This document shows, piece after piece, positions 37,167 to 44,657 of a DNA stretch of 46,660 bases (position 1 is the stretch's first letter; each line of letters opens with the position of its first letter). Both the position numbers and the translations under genes were made by a program. Origin of the DNA: Holosporaceae bacterium (GTDB taxonomy: Bacteria; Pseudomonadota; Alphaproteobacteria; UBA3830); NCBI GenBank assembly GCA_031269995.1, contig JAISYI010000018.1:1-46660 (forward strand), read 5' to 3'. The notes under the pieces are model-generated. The model was given only the letters and a program-made list of their open reading frames with translations. It did not search any database and had not been told where the DNA came from.

Positions 37167-37667
37167 TTACTCAACTACGGATATAGCGACACGATTTAGG
37201 CGGTGTATTTCCTCTTCAGATCCCTGAGCAACTACAGGGCGATCTTTGCCGTACGAAATTGTTCTAATGCGGTCCCCCGAAATTCCCTGTTCAACCAAGA
37301 ATCTCGCCACAGATTCTGCGCGGCGTTCCCCCAGTCCAAGATTGTATTCGCGTGAACCTCTTTCGTCGCAGTGCCCCTCGATGAGCAACTTATGATGGTT
37401 ATGGGCTTTCAGCCAATCACATTGTTGCAATAGTATATTTTTAGACTCCTGTTTCAGACCAGATTGGTCAAATCCAAAGAATATCCGATCCCCCGCAATA
37501 GTAATGAAATCCGAGGCCGTACCTTTGTCGGTCCAAGTCTCCGTGACTTCCACCGGTGGCGGAGGAGGCCCTTTTTTTGGGCATTTCCTCTTCGAGCCGC
37601 ATTCGCAAGCTGCCAACAAAATCAAACAGGAAAGAGATACTAAACACTTAATTTTTCTTCTACTCAC
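37167..37667 (-). CDS. pal: Peptidoglycan-associated lipoprotein Pal
   Basis: Outer-membrane lipoprotein of the Tol-Pal system that binds peptidoglycan at division sites. Lipobox LILLAAC is followed by a Pro-rich linker (KKGPPPPPVEVTE). The OmpA-like domain has IFFGFDQSGL, IEGHCDERGSREYNLGLGERRA and RIRTISYGKDRP, with the diaminopimelate-binding Asp and Arg conserved. A GTG at 37685 is in frame, but the GTG at 37667 is preceded by GGGAG at ideal spacing and gives MSRRKIK, a normal signal peptide start. No tolQRAB neighbours are in the window. Confidence 0.95.
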   Translation of the reverse strand: MSRRKIKCLVSLSCLILLAACECGSKRKCPKKGPPPPPVEVTETWTDKGTASDFITIAGDRIFFGFDQSGLKQESKNILLQQCDWLKAHNHHKLLIEGHCDERGSREYNLGLGERRAESVARFLVEQGISGDRIRTISYGKDRPVVAQGSEEEIHRLNRVAISVVE

Positions 37668-37706
37668 GGTACTTCTCCCAAACACACCTAAACCAATAAT
37701 GGTACT

Positions 37707-37735
37707 ATTATATTGATAAAACGTTAACGCTTCAA
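37707..37735 (-). promoter_or_regulatory. Strong sigma-70-like promoter of pal
   Basis: Minus strand: TTGAAG (-35, 37730-37735), exactly 17 bases, then a perfect TATAAT (-10, 37707-37712), about 40 bases before the preferred pal start. The best promoter match I saw in the window. Confidence 0.65.
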
Positions 37736-38046
37736 CAATTGTTTTGAAAGACGGAAAATTTTTTGGGAATACTGCGTATATAGTGCTACACCGGCTGAGA
37801 ATTACCGTACCGGAAAATTTTAATATTCTTTCAAGAGTAGCAGGGAATTTGGCTTGAAACTGGTTTTCAATGGAACAGCTTGCCTACTGGCCTATGCTAC
37901 ACTAACTATGTCATATGGATCACCGGCTTTAGCAAGTCGTAGTTGATAGAAGTTAGGCAATTTACAAATGCCAATCACGCGATTATGCTGAAAATTGTAA
38001 AATATTTTAGTAGCCTTACTGTGATGAATGTTGTTACATATCTTAT
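37736..38046. other. Intergenic region with short repeats, no gene seen
   Basis: Holds an 11-base direct repeat CGGAAAATTTT at 37752-37762 and 37811-37821 and an operator-like palindrome TTGAAA-CTGGT-TTTCAA at 37854-37870. It lies between the divergent pal promoter and the small ORF preceding the TadE-like gene. Regulatory use is possible but unproven. Confidence 0.3.
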
Positions 38047-38250
38047 ATGAACAATAGGGGAATAAAGGAAGTCTCTCTCACAGAGTGGCTTAGAGGCTTT
38101 CTGAAAATGCAAGGTCGTCGAAACCACTTCAGTAATTCTCTGAATAATTCTGATGACGTCTCTAGCTTACTCCTAGGCCTGCAAATCAATCGTTCTAAAA
38201 AATCTCCTAATAGTCGTTACAAAGAGTCCTATGATGAAGCGATCACCTAA
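38047..38250 (+). CDS. Small hypothetical ORF overlapping the TadE-like gene
   Basis: 67 codons, rich in Asn, Ser, Arg and Lys, no signal peptide or membrane segment, no family recognised, and no good Shine-Dalgarno. In its favour is the 20-base overlap with the downstream TadE-like start, as in coupled gene pairs. It could be a leader for that gene, or chance. Confidence 0.35.
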   Translation: MNNRGIKEVSLTEWLRGFLKMQGRRNHFSNSLNNSDDVSSLLLGLQINRSKKSPNSRYKESYDEAIT

Positions 38251-38980
38251 TCTTCGTTTGCGCCATTCACTTCGCCGACTCCTCGGATCCCGCGGGGCAA
38301 TCCTCATTGAATTTGCCGTTGCTGTCCCGGTTTTTTGGCTGCTAATCTGTTATATCCATGATCTCCCTAAACTCGCACGCTGGCATGAGCGCATGGAATT
38401 TTGCGCCTACTGCCTGATAAACATGCTACAGAATCAGCAATATGGTCTAATAACCTCTAACAATATTCGCTATGCCGTTGCAGGAGCCTACCTTACGATC
38501 TTTACTGGCAAAACGATGTACACTACTGCCAATGGTAAAACTCCATTAGGATACTCCCCCAGCGGGAATCTGTTCTATGTGAAGGGAAATGACGACGGAA
38601 CAGCCAGCGTTATATGGAGTGTAGGATGGTTCTCTGGCGATGATAGCCCTTCTCCAGCAACAATTAGCATCAAGCCAACAGCAGACTTGGTAACATCAGG
38701 CTTGGTAACAGTAAAGACTAATGTCCCTCCGTTGGAAATCTATCCAGAGCTACAGATTCAGCCAGGAGAAGTAAAAATACTTGTAGAAGTGGGATTATGC
38801 TATAAGGCATCATCACCTTTATATGGTTTTTCTGACGACAGAAACTGCCAAGATGTATCTCCCAAGACAGCCTTTGGATTACTCCTACTGAATCCTCCAC
38901 ATGTAAATGAAATCTTTTTCAATAAAGTGGTAATTTTCACTCCTAAGCCAGGTTTGTTCAACGAGACTGCACCACAATGA
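38231..38980 (+). CDS. TadE-like pseudopilin
   Basis: 249 residues. The N terminus has the TadE/TadG pseudopilin signature: basic tract, then RGAILIEFAVAVPVFWLLICYIHDL (about 24-48) with the Glu characteristic of prepilin-like processing or assembly. The body carries IQPGEVKILVEVGLCYK (about 175-190), resembling the TadE PGE-rich strand. TadE-type minor pilins act in Flp/Tad pilus assembly. No flp, tadA, tadB, tadC, rcpA or cpaA lies in the window. The TadG-like giant is 10 kb away, so a partner relationship is possible but not shown by context. Confidence 0.7.
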   Translation: MMKRSPNLRLRHSLRRLLGSRGAILIEFAVAVPVFWLLICYIHDLPKLARWHERMEFCAYCLINMLQNQQYGLITSNNIRYAVAGAYLTIFTGKTMYTTANGKTPLGYSPSGNLFYVKGNDDGTASVIWSVGWFSGDDSPSPATISIKPTADLVTSGLVTVKTNVPPLEIYPELQIQPGEVKILVEVGLCYKASSPLYGFSDDRNCQDVSPKTAFGLLLLNPPHVNEIFFNKVVIFTPKPGLFNETAPQ

Positions 38981-39012
38981 ATTAGCGCTGGCTACGTCAA
39001 ACACTTTTTTGC

Positions 39013-39060
39013 TATACTCCGCGACATGGCGGACCGAGAAGGCCCCTAGGGGAGTGTTTA
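39013..39060 (+). promoter_or_regulatory. Candidate -10 element and structured leader of pntAB-pntB
   Basis: TATACT (39013-39018) could be a -10 hexamer, though no good -35 is seen. Downstream, ACTCC pairs with GGAGT across a stretch containing the 10-base palindrome CCCCTAGGGG (39043-39052). AAACACT upstream competes for the overlapping AGTGTTT. This is a possible mutually exclusive leader fold before pntAB. Confidence 0.25.
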
Positions 39061-39077
39061 ATAAGTGTTTTCGTTAG

Positions 39078-39374
39078 ATGGAGGCGTTATTGGTGTCAGC
39101 TAATATTAACGAACTGATGGTTTTTGTCCTGGCATGCTTCGTTGGATATTATGTCGTCTGGAGGGTGACTCCAGCATTGCATGCTCCTCTTATGTCTGTG
39201 ACAAACGCTATTTCCAGCGTTATTGTTATCAGTGCCCTCATTGCCGCGGTTCAGCAGCCAAAGGGTAGTATGTCTGGGATTTGTGGGTATGTAGCCATTT
39301 TTCTGGCAGCGATAAATATTTTCGGTGGATTCGCGGTCACCCACCGGATGCTAGGCATGTTTCGTAAAAAGTAG
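39078..39374 (+). CDS. pntAB: Proton-translocating transhydrogenase, alpha subunit part 2 (PntA2)
   Basis: 98-residue membrane protein matching the membrane part of the split alpha subunit in alphaproteobacteria. It has three or four helices with [26 protein letters not shown], the conserved loop, and [10 protein letters not shown] at the end. Together with the NAD-binding alpha-1 protein and the beta subunit it couples NADH-to-NADPH hydride transfer to proton entry. The alpha-1 gene, usually directly upstream, is missing; a TadE-like gene stands there instead. Confidence 0.93.
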   Translation: MEALLVSANINELMVFVLACFVGYYVVWRVTPALHAPLMSVTNAISSVIVISALIAAVQQPKGSMSGICGYVAIFLAAINIFGGFAVTHRMLGMFRKK

Positions 39375-39381
39375 AAAAGCA

Positions 39382-40731
39382 ATGATAAACCTACTCTACC
39401 TAGCAGCGGCGATTTGCTTTATATTGGCATTAAAGGAGTTGTCTTCAGCCGATGGAGCTCGCAGAGGGAATTTCTGTGGGATGGCGGGGATGGCAGCAGC
39501 GGTATCGGCGGCTTGTGTTGGACAGGATACCAATGTCGAGTTAGGTTCTATTCTGCAAACAATGGCAGTTGGTGGAGCGATAGGTGTTTCCATCGCACAG
39601 GTGGTGGCTATGAAAGATCTGCCGCAGATGATTGCGGGATTCCATAGTTTGATAGGATTAGCAGCAGCGCTGATTTCGTTCTCGGTATATTGGGCAAGTA
39701 GGGGCGGAAATTTATTCTGGCTATTGGAGATTGGCGTTGGATCTGTCATCGGTATCGTAACTTTCAGTGGATCTATTACTGCATTCTTGAAACTACACTG
39801 CTCCTGCAAGGAATGCGGCGTTTCCAATAAAGTTAATTTTTCCCTACTGCTGTTAGTTCTGCTTGCTCTTTTCTGCTTTATCCGAAATGGATCTGAAGCT
39901 GCGTATGTTATTGCAGTTTTCTGTTCATTTATCCTTGGTGGAACTTTGATTCTACCAATCGGCGGAGGCGATATGCCGGTCATTGTATCTATGCTGAATT
40001 CTCTATCAGGCTGGGCGGCATCAGGGATTGGTTTTACTATACACAACGAACTACTTATCATTACAGGAGCTCTGGTCGGAGCCAGCGGAACTATCCTGAG
40101 CTATATAATGTGCCGGAGTATGAATAGATCTTTTCGAAAAGTGCTTTTCAAACCTTCCTGTGGGAAAATACTGCAGAATGTTGATACGACGACATTAGGG
40201 GAGAGGAAGGCTATCAAACGATGGGCTCCTGAAGATGCCGCCTTCGTCTTGAAAAACGCGACATCGGTTATTGTTGTCCCAGGATATGGCATGGCGACGT
40301 CTCAGGCACAGCATGCATTGAAAGAAATGGGCGAGGCGTTGAAGAAACTTAATGTCAGGGTCCGATATGCAATACATCCAGTGGCTGGGAGGATGCCAGG
40401 GCATATGAACGTGCTGCTGGCCGAGGCGAACGTCCCCTATGAAGATGTTTTTGCATTGGAGGACATAAATCTAGATTTCCCTTTCTGCGATGTCGCCTAT
40501 GTCATCGGAGCTAACGATGTGACCAATCCTGCCGCTAAAAAGGATCCCACTTCGCCAATTTACGGAATGCCTATTGTAGATGTGGAACGGGCGAAAGTTG
40601 TGTTATTTCTAAAGAGGTCTATGGGAGCTGGCTATGCAGGAATAGACAATGAGCTATTCTACTCTCCAAACTCAATGATGCTACTCGGCGATGCTAAAGA
40701 GACAACAGCAGCCATCGTCAAAGAACTGTGA
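39382..40731 (+). CDS. pntB: NAD(P) transhydrogenase subunit beta
   Basis: 449 residues. The membrane domain has eight or nine helices (1-255). The NADP-binding domain III begins at about residue 270, with VIVVPGYGMATSQAQHAL, VAGRMPGHMNVLLAEANVPY, IGANDVTNPAAKKDPTSPIYGMP and RSMGAGYAGIDNELF, all canonical. It starts 7 bases after pntAB. Complete and expected to be functional with an alpha-1 subunit encoded elsewhere. Confidence 0.97.
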   Translation: MINLLYLAAAICFILALKELSSADGARRGNFCGMAGMAAAVSAACVGQDTNVELGSILQTMAVGGAIGVSIAQVVAMKDLPQMIAGFHSLIGLAAALISFSVYWASRGGNLFWLLEIGVGSVIGIVTFSGSITAFLKLHCSCKECGVSNKVNFSLLLLVLLALFCFIRNGSEAAYVIAVFCSFILGGTLILPIGGGDMPVIVSMLNSLSGWAASGIGFTIHNELLIITGALVGASGTILSYIMCRSMNRSFRKVLFKPSCGKILQNVDTTTLGERKAIKRWAPEDAAFVLKNATSVIVVPGYGMATSQAQHALKEMGEALKKLNVRVRYAIHPVAGRMPGHMNVLLAEANVPYEDVFALEDINLDFPFCDVAYVIGANDVTNPAAKKDPTSPIYGMPIVDVERAKVVLFLKRSMGAGYAGIDNELFYSPNSMMLLGDAKETTAAIVKEL

Positions 40732-40879
40732 AGGGGACGGCAGGATTCATTCTTCTTTAGGAGATAAAGAAAGAATAACGCAGCAATGTTGATGAAGGAT
40801 CGAATGTTACCAGGAGGTTGCTTTGATAAATATCATATTAAATTGAACACATAGTTTAAATAATCCAATAGCAAATTCT

Positions 40880-41155
40880 CATGGACGATGACACTCAGCA
40901 ATCCTATTCCTCCGTAGGAGACTTCTGTTGCCCGGCGCTCCCAAACCGCGTCTACGTCAATTAAGCAGCAATAGCCATCAGCTCGTCTGCAAAATTATCG
41001 TTGCATGCGAAAAAAGAGTTCGCATTTAAGTTTTTGGTTCTATTACGTAAACCATCCCGAGTGAAAATCGTGCTTTTCAACGCATGTCGAATCTATTCAT
41101 CCCCATATGGTGGAGATGTCGGGCTCTGCCCCCGAGTCCACGTCATCTATTTATC
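40880..41155 (-). ncRNA. ssrA: Two-piece (permuted) tmRNA
   Basis: Minus strand, permuted order typical of alphaproteobacteria. The acceptor piece comes first: T-stem TCGGG-GGCAGAG-CCCGA (41119-41135), acceptor strand CATCTCC, discriminator A, CCA (41108-41110). Only 3 bases (41105-41107) separate it from the coding piece, which opens GGGGATGAATAGATTCGAC (from 41104). GGGGATG pairs fully with CATCTCC (one G-U). The tag reads (A)CNDNFADELMAIAA then TAA (40961-41005, or from 41008), matching the ANDNFA...AA tags of relatives. A 7-bp hairpin ATGCGAA/TTCGCAT (41005-41025) lies right before the tag. Rescues stalled ribosomes with SmpB. The outer ends are approximate. Confidence 0.93.
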
Positions 41156-41161
41156 ACGACG

Positions 41162-41189
41162 TTTATCACCGTAGCCATCAAAATGACAA
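41162..41189 (-). promoter_or_regulatory. Candidate tmRNA promoter
   Basis: Minus strand: TTGTCA (-35, 41184-41189), 16-base spacer, GATAAA (-10, 41162-41167). A start about seven bases downstream would give a transcript beginning just before the acceptor piece. Confidence 0.45.
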
Positions 41190-41232
41190 AAATCAGTATA
41201 TAGTAAAGAATGTAAAAAAGCAACAAATTCAT

Positions 41233-41253
41233 CTCACCTAGACCCTAGATGAG
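41233..41253. repeat. 9-bp hairpin/operator-like palindrome
   Basis: CTCACCTAG-ACC-CTAGATGAG, nine pairs with one G-U on the minus-strand RNA, lies between the tmRNA promoter and the divergent CapD-like gene. On the minus strand a T-rich stretch follows at a distance, so it could be a weak terminator or an operator. Confidence 0.35.
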
Positions 41254-41350
41254 TCCAACCCAAATACTTCAGCGAAATTTATAGAATAGAAAATATTATA
41301 TTTCTCGGTGTACTCAATCGTTAATTGTTATGATGAAATATTGCTAGAGT

Positions 41351-43231
41351 ATGATGGAACTTGGTGAAAAGCTCCCTCTCCCCCCTCGAAACGTGGTCAG
41401 TAAGGTGCTAAAAAGCAAATTGATCTACTATCATGAAGAGGGTCTCTCGATGGAAACAATCATTAAAATAATAAAGAAGTGGATTGAGGAGCTCCGTAGA
41501 AAAATCAGTAAGATTCCCACGAAACGTGTTTTGCATATTCAAAATTCTCTAATTTTGCTATCAGTGTATTGTCTGGCATCACTACTGATTTATCCTGAAT
41601 TTAGTTTTTCTCTTTTTGTAAAGGAATCTTTTTCTTTGTTATGCGTATACAGTGCGATTTGTGGCTGGTTGGCAGCTGATAGAGTAGATTCCAGGTGCCC
41701 TTTCAATGTTTTTGTTGCTGTAAATGCTTGCGTCGCCCCAATTTGGTTCATAAACAGCTCCTTTGGAGTCGCACTAACCATTTTGTTATTAATTATTCTC
41801 TGCGAATTTATTGTTTGCGAATATTTGCGAGGGTGCAATTTATTCTCCGACTCAATTCCTGTGTATATTATCTGCGAAAACGCACAAGTGGCAGAACTAC
41901 CGGCCGCTTTATTTTCTACCTATAAGGTCCTGGAGCTAATCATCCTGAAGGAAAACACAGAATCGGCCGATTATAGGCAGAGCAACATCCAATCTTTGGA
42001 GAATGTTAAAAGATGGTTGACCAGAATTTCTTGCATTCCTTTCTTCCCATCACCAAGGAAACTTCTATACGTAAGTGATGGTAAGATTGGGGAAACCTTT
42101 TTAAGACTGCTTGAGATATCTGCAATTTTTTCTATTCCACTGTTCAAAGTGAGATGGGAGGATCCAGAAAATTCGCCGACGGTTCAGTTGTCTCCGATGT
42201 GTTGCGATGACCTAGAATCCGTGGAAATTTCCTCCACCGATAAGGCTGCTTTAACGGCTGCATTCAAGGGAAAACGAGTGTGGATTTGCTACGATGGTAG
42301 AAGCAGTGTTCTGGATTTTGCCTGCCTTCTGGCATCAGTAAGCTCTGTCGATTTAACGGTACTTTGTGAGTCAGAAAGATTTATGTTTAAAGCGAGGCGA
42401 GACCTTGCGAAGGGCGGCAACAGGAACTATAAAATCAAGATTTTCGACAATAACCTGCTAAAGTTATTAACTCCAAAACCAGACGTATTTTTTTACAACA
42501 TGCCATTCAAATACGGCTCCTCCAGCGAGGAGAATATGAAAGAAGCTCTTGTGAAAAATGTGTTGGATACAAAGAGCATAATAGCTTTTGCAAAAACATG
42601 TGAGATACCGGTTGTATTTGTTTTGTCCAGTTCTATGGCATTGAACGCCAGAAATTGGGTTGGCGCGACTCAACGATTGGGGGAACTCTTTGCGCAATTC
42701 GCAGATTCGCAAAGTAAACGAAAAATTGCCTCGAAATTTAAAGTAATTCGCATTCCAGAGAACGTTGCCGATATATTTGATATTTGGGAAAGTTCGGTAT
42801 TTTTTTCCGAAATTGGCGTAGACTATCCCTGGGTAAAGGAGACCTATCGCCGCAGGGATATTCTACAGATTTTGGTTCGAGTCGTCTCATCATTAATGCG
42901 TAGTAATGATTCTACGTCGAGCGTTTATACGTTGATTCCAAAAAATAGTATTCCATTTGATGTGTTTGCCGAAGATCTGTGCAAGCTATATAACCTAAGA
43001 AACGGTGTAGATGCTAAAATACGCTGCGCCGAGGAAGAAGAGGAAGAAAAGGATTTATTTAGTATCAGCGAAACTTTGGAGAAGACTTCGATTTCCTGCG
43101 TCTTTCGTACGAAATTTTTATGCCGCAATGCTTCCGAATATGAGAGTTTTTGGACCCTCAAAGAAATTGAGAATATGTCGACAAGGGAGCTAATCTCATC
43201 GGTGTTTCAAAGTCTCGCCAGCAGAACATAA
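41351..43231 (+). CDS. CapD/WbpM-type nucleotide-sugar dehydratase homologue, catalytically dead
   Basis: 626 residues with the full layout of membrane-bound 4,6-dehydratases: N-terminal membrane helices (about 60-160), a first Rossmann-like domain (about 168-270) and a second SDR-like domain (about 308-540). Every functional motif is eroded. The NAD-binding GxGGSIG site reads CYDGRSSV (314-321). The HAAxxKHVPLME region reads YNMPFKYGSSSEE (383-395). STDKAVNPTNVMGATKR reads SSSMALNARNWVGATQR (426-442), losing the catalytic Asp and Lys. A Glu run (561-566) is added near the C terminus. The frame is intact for 1.9 kb, so it appears to be maintained as a protein. Not expected to make sugars; a scaffolding or regulatory role is speculative. 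Confidence 0.75.
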   Translation: MMELGEKLPLPPRNVVSKVLKSKLIYYHEEGLSMETIIKIIKKWIEELRRKISKIPTKRVLHIQNSLILLSVYCLASLLIYPEFSFSLFVKESFSLLCVYSAICGWLAADRVDSRCPFNVFVAVNACVAPIWFINSSFGVALTILLLIILCEFIVCEYLRGCNLFSDSIPVYIICENAQVAELPAALFSTYKVLELIILKENTESADYRQSNIQSLENVKRWLTRISCIPFFPSPRKLLYVSDGKIGETFLRLLEISAIFSIPLFKVRWEDPENSPTVQLSPMCCDDLESVEISSTDKAALTAAFKGKRVWICYDGRSSVLDFACLLASVSSVDLTVLCESERFMFKARRDLAKGGNRNYKIKIFDNNLLKLLTPKPDVFFYNMPFKYGSSSEENMKEALVKNVLDTKSIIAFAKTCEIPVVFVLSSSMALNARNWVGATQRLGELFAQFADSQSKRKIASKFKVIRIPENVADIFDIWESSVFFSEIGVDYPWVKETYRRRDILQILVRVVSSLMRSNDSTSSVYTLIPKNSIPFDVFAEDLCKLYNLRNGVDAKIRCAEEEEEEKDLFSISETLEKTSISCVFRTKFLCRNASEYESFWTLKEIENMSTRELISSVFQSLASRT

Positions 43232-43356
43232 TGCCAATCATTGCTGCACAACCATTGATTTGCGTTATCATATGACAAAAATATGAGTTTTTGTGGAAGA
43301 TTTTTTCAAAAATACGGGACAATTTTTCCATTAAGCCTTAAAAGGCAGCCTGCAGG

Positions 43357-43629
43357 ATGTTAAGAGAATTCAACGGGCAACTAGGACCAATGAGCCAGTT
43401 GCGGAGTATCCCCAATAGGAAAACATTTCGCATGATCAACTTTCCATTTTTGGAAATAAATTATGGGGGTCGCCGACCGATTACATACCTAAGGTTGCAA
43501 ATATCGTGTTCTCTCACGACCAGCAATCTATTGATAATTAATGGGTTAGAGGTTACTTCTTCCGAAGAAAAAAGAGTTTCCTTCCTAGGGATCACCCAAA
43601 CAAAATATACTAAGGACATATTTTTCTAA
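43357..43629 (+). CDS. Small orphan ORF, possible FliL-like fragment
   Basis: 90 codons, no signal peptide. The stretch INFPFLEINYGGRRPITYLRLQISC faintly resembles the start of the FliL soluble domain (mature strand, R-x-x-YLRL), but the membrane helix and the C-terminal half are absent and no flagellar genes are near. GCAGG lies just before the ATG, weak as a ribosome-binding site. A short palindrome GCCTTAAAAGGC sits upstream. Could be a gene remnant or chance. Confidence 0.35.
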   Translation: MLREFNGQLGPMSQLRSIPNRKTFRMINFPFLEINYGGRRPITYLRLQISCSLTTSNLLIINGLEVTSSEEKRVSFLGITQTKYTKDIFF

Positions 43630-43691
43630 TTGAAAAACACTTTCTTTCAGAGTAGGGTGCAACCTGTTGTATGTTGGCGGTGGAGATAAGT

Positions 43692-44114
43692 ATGGCTAGG
43701 AGTTCAACGTCGAAGAGAAAATCTTCCAGGGAAGATTTAGATGCATACATTGGAGGACGTATAAAAAGTCGGCGATCTTTTCTTGGTATAAGCCAGGATA
43801 AGCTAGGGAGTTACCTTGGAGTTACATTTCAGCAGGTACAAAAATACGAAAAAGGCACAAACAGAGTCAGCGCAAGCATGCTATATGACGTGGCTCGCAT
43901 TTTGTCAGTGGATGTGACCTATTTCTATGAAGGATTTAGGGGAGAACAGACATTGAACGACGACGAGGACCCTGTCTATATCGGGGGAGGTGTCCTTAAT
44001 GAGAAGGAGACCGCCGAGTTACTCCGTTCCTACTATGGCATATCGATACCATCCGTAAGAAAAAAATTCTCAGAATTAATGAAAACGCTTGCTGGTTCAG
44101 AATTGAAAGATTAA
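43692..44114 (+). CDS. XRE-family (Cro/CI-type HTH) transcriptional regulator
   Basis: About 140 residues. Helix-turn-helix at about 22-70: YIGGRIKSRRSFLGISQDKLGSYLGV then TFQQVQKYEKGTNRVSA, which closely follows a widespread alphaproteobacterial single-domain regulator family. The C-terminal tail (SVRKKFSELMKTLA) is also typical of it. An upstream ATG at 43671 is in frame, but GGAG six bases before the ATG at 43692 supports MARSSTSKRK as the start. Targets unknown; orphan, directly upstream of RNase P RNA. Confidence 0.92.
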   Translation: MARSSTSKRKSSREDLDAYIGGRIKSRRSFLGISQDKLGSYLGVTFQQVQKYEKGTNRVSASMLYDVARILSVDVTYFYEGFRGEQTLNDDEDPVYIGGGVLNEKETAELLRSYYGISIPSVRKKFSELMKTLAGSELKD

Positions 44115-44210
44115 TGCAAAAAAGCGTATTCATAGATTGTTGGCGTACTTTTGGCGGCAATATTCTGTTTGTAAGCTGTACTAATGATTGTTTCCATGGT
44201 AGGTTTATAC

Positions 44211-44575
44211 GTTTTTGTGGAAATGGATGGTCGCTGCTTTTCATCTGAAAAGTAGAGGAAAGTCCGGACTCCATGGAGGGAAAGTGCCGGATAACGTCCG
44301 GCGGCGCGTTAAATAGCGTCAGGGAAAGCGCAACAGAAAATATACAGCCATTTATTATGGCAATGGTGAAATGGTGAGGTAAAGGCTCACCGCATGATCG
44401 GTAACGATGATGGCTTGGCAAACCCCACTTGGAGCAAGATCAAATAAGGGTAACGCGTCCTCCACGCAATGTTGTCCGGGTAGATCGCTAGACGCTTGTG
44501 GTAACACACGCGCGAGATGAATGGCCATCAGAACTTTACGTTTTACAGAATCCGGCTTATAATTTCCACAAAAAC
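44211..44575 (+). ncRNA. rnpB: RNase P RNA (type A)
   Basis: Catalytic RNA of tRNA 5' processing. A 14-base perfect P1 helix is formed by GTTTTTGTGGAAAT (44211-44224) and ATTTCCACAAAAAC (44562-44575). The 5' conserved region AGAGGAAAGTCCGGACTCC (about 44254-44272) and the 3' P4 partner ACAGAATCCGGCTTAT (about 44545-44560) are present. So are CAACAGAAAATATACAGCC, the GGTAA elements, and GCAAACCCCACTTGGAGCAAG with AAATAAGGG. The length of 365 is normal. No clear terminator after P1. Confidence 0.97.
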
Positions 44576-44657
44576 AAATTTCTGCTGCAATATTAAGTAA
44601 AAATCAACTGATTTGATGTACAATCTGGGATAAAGTAATTCGATCGGAATTTCGCTA

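Noticed and set aside
39396-40061. 221-codon minus-strand frame over pntB
   Set aside because: Antisense to the membrane domain of an unambiguous pntB; no ribosome-binding site.
40741-40775. Terminator after pntB (ATTCTTCTTT pairing with AAAGAAAGAAT)
   Set aside because: Weak AT-rich stem with a bulge and no T run on either strand.
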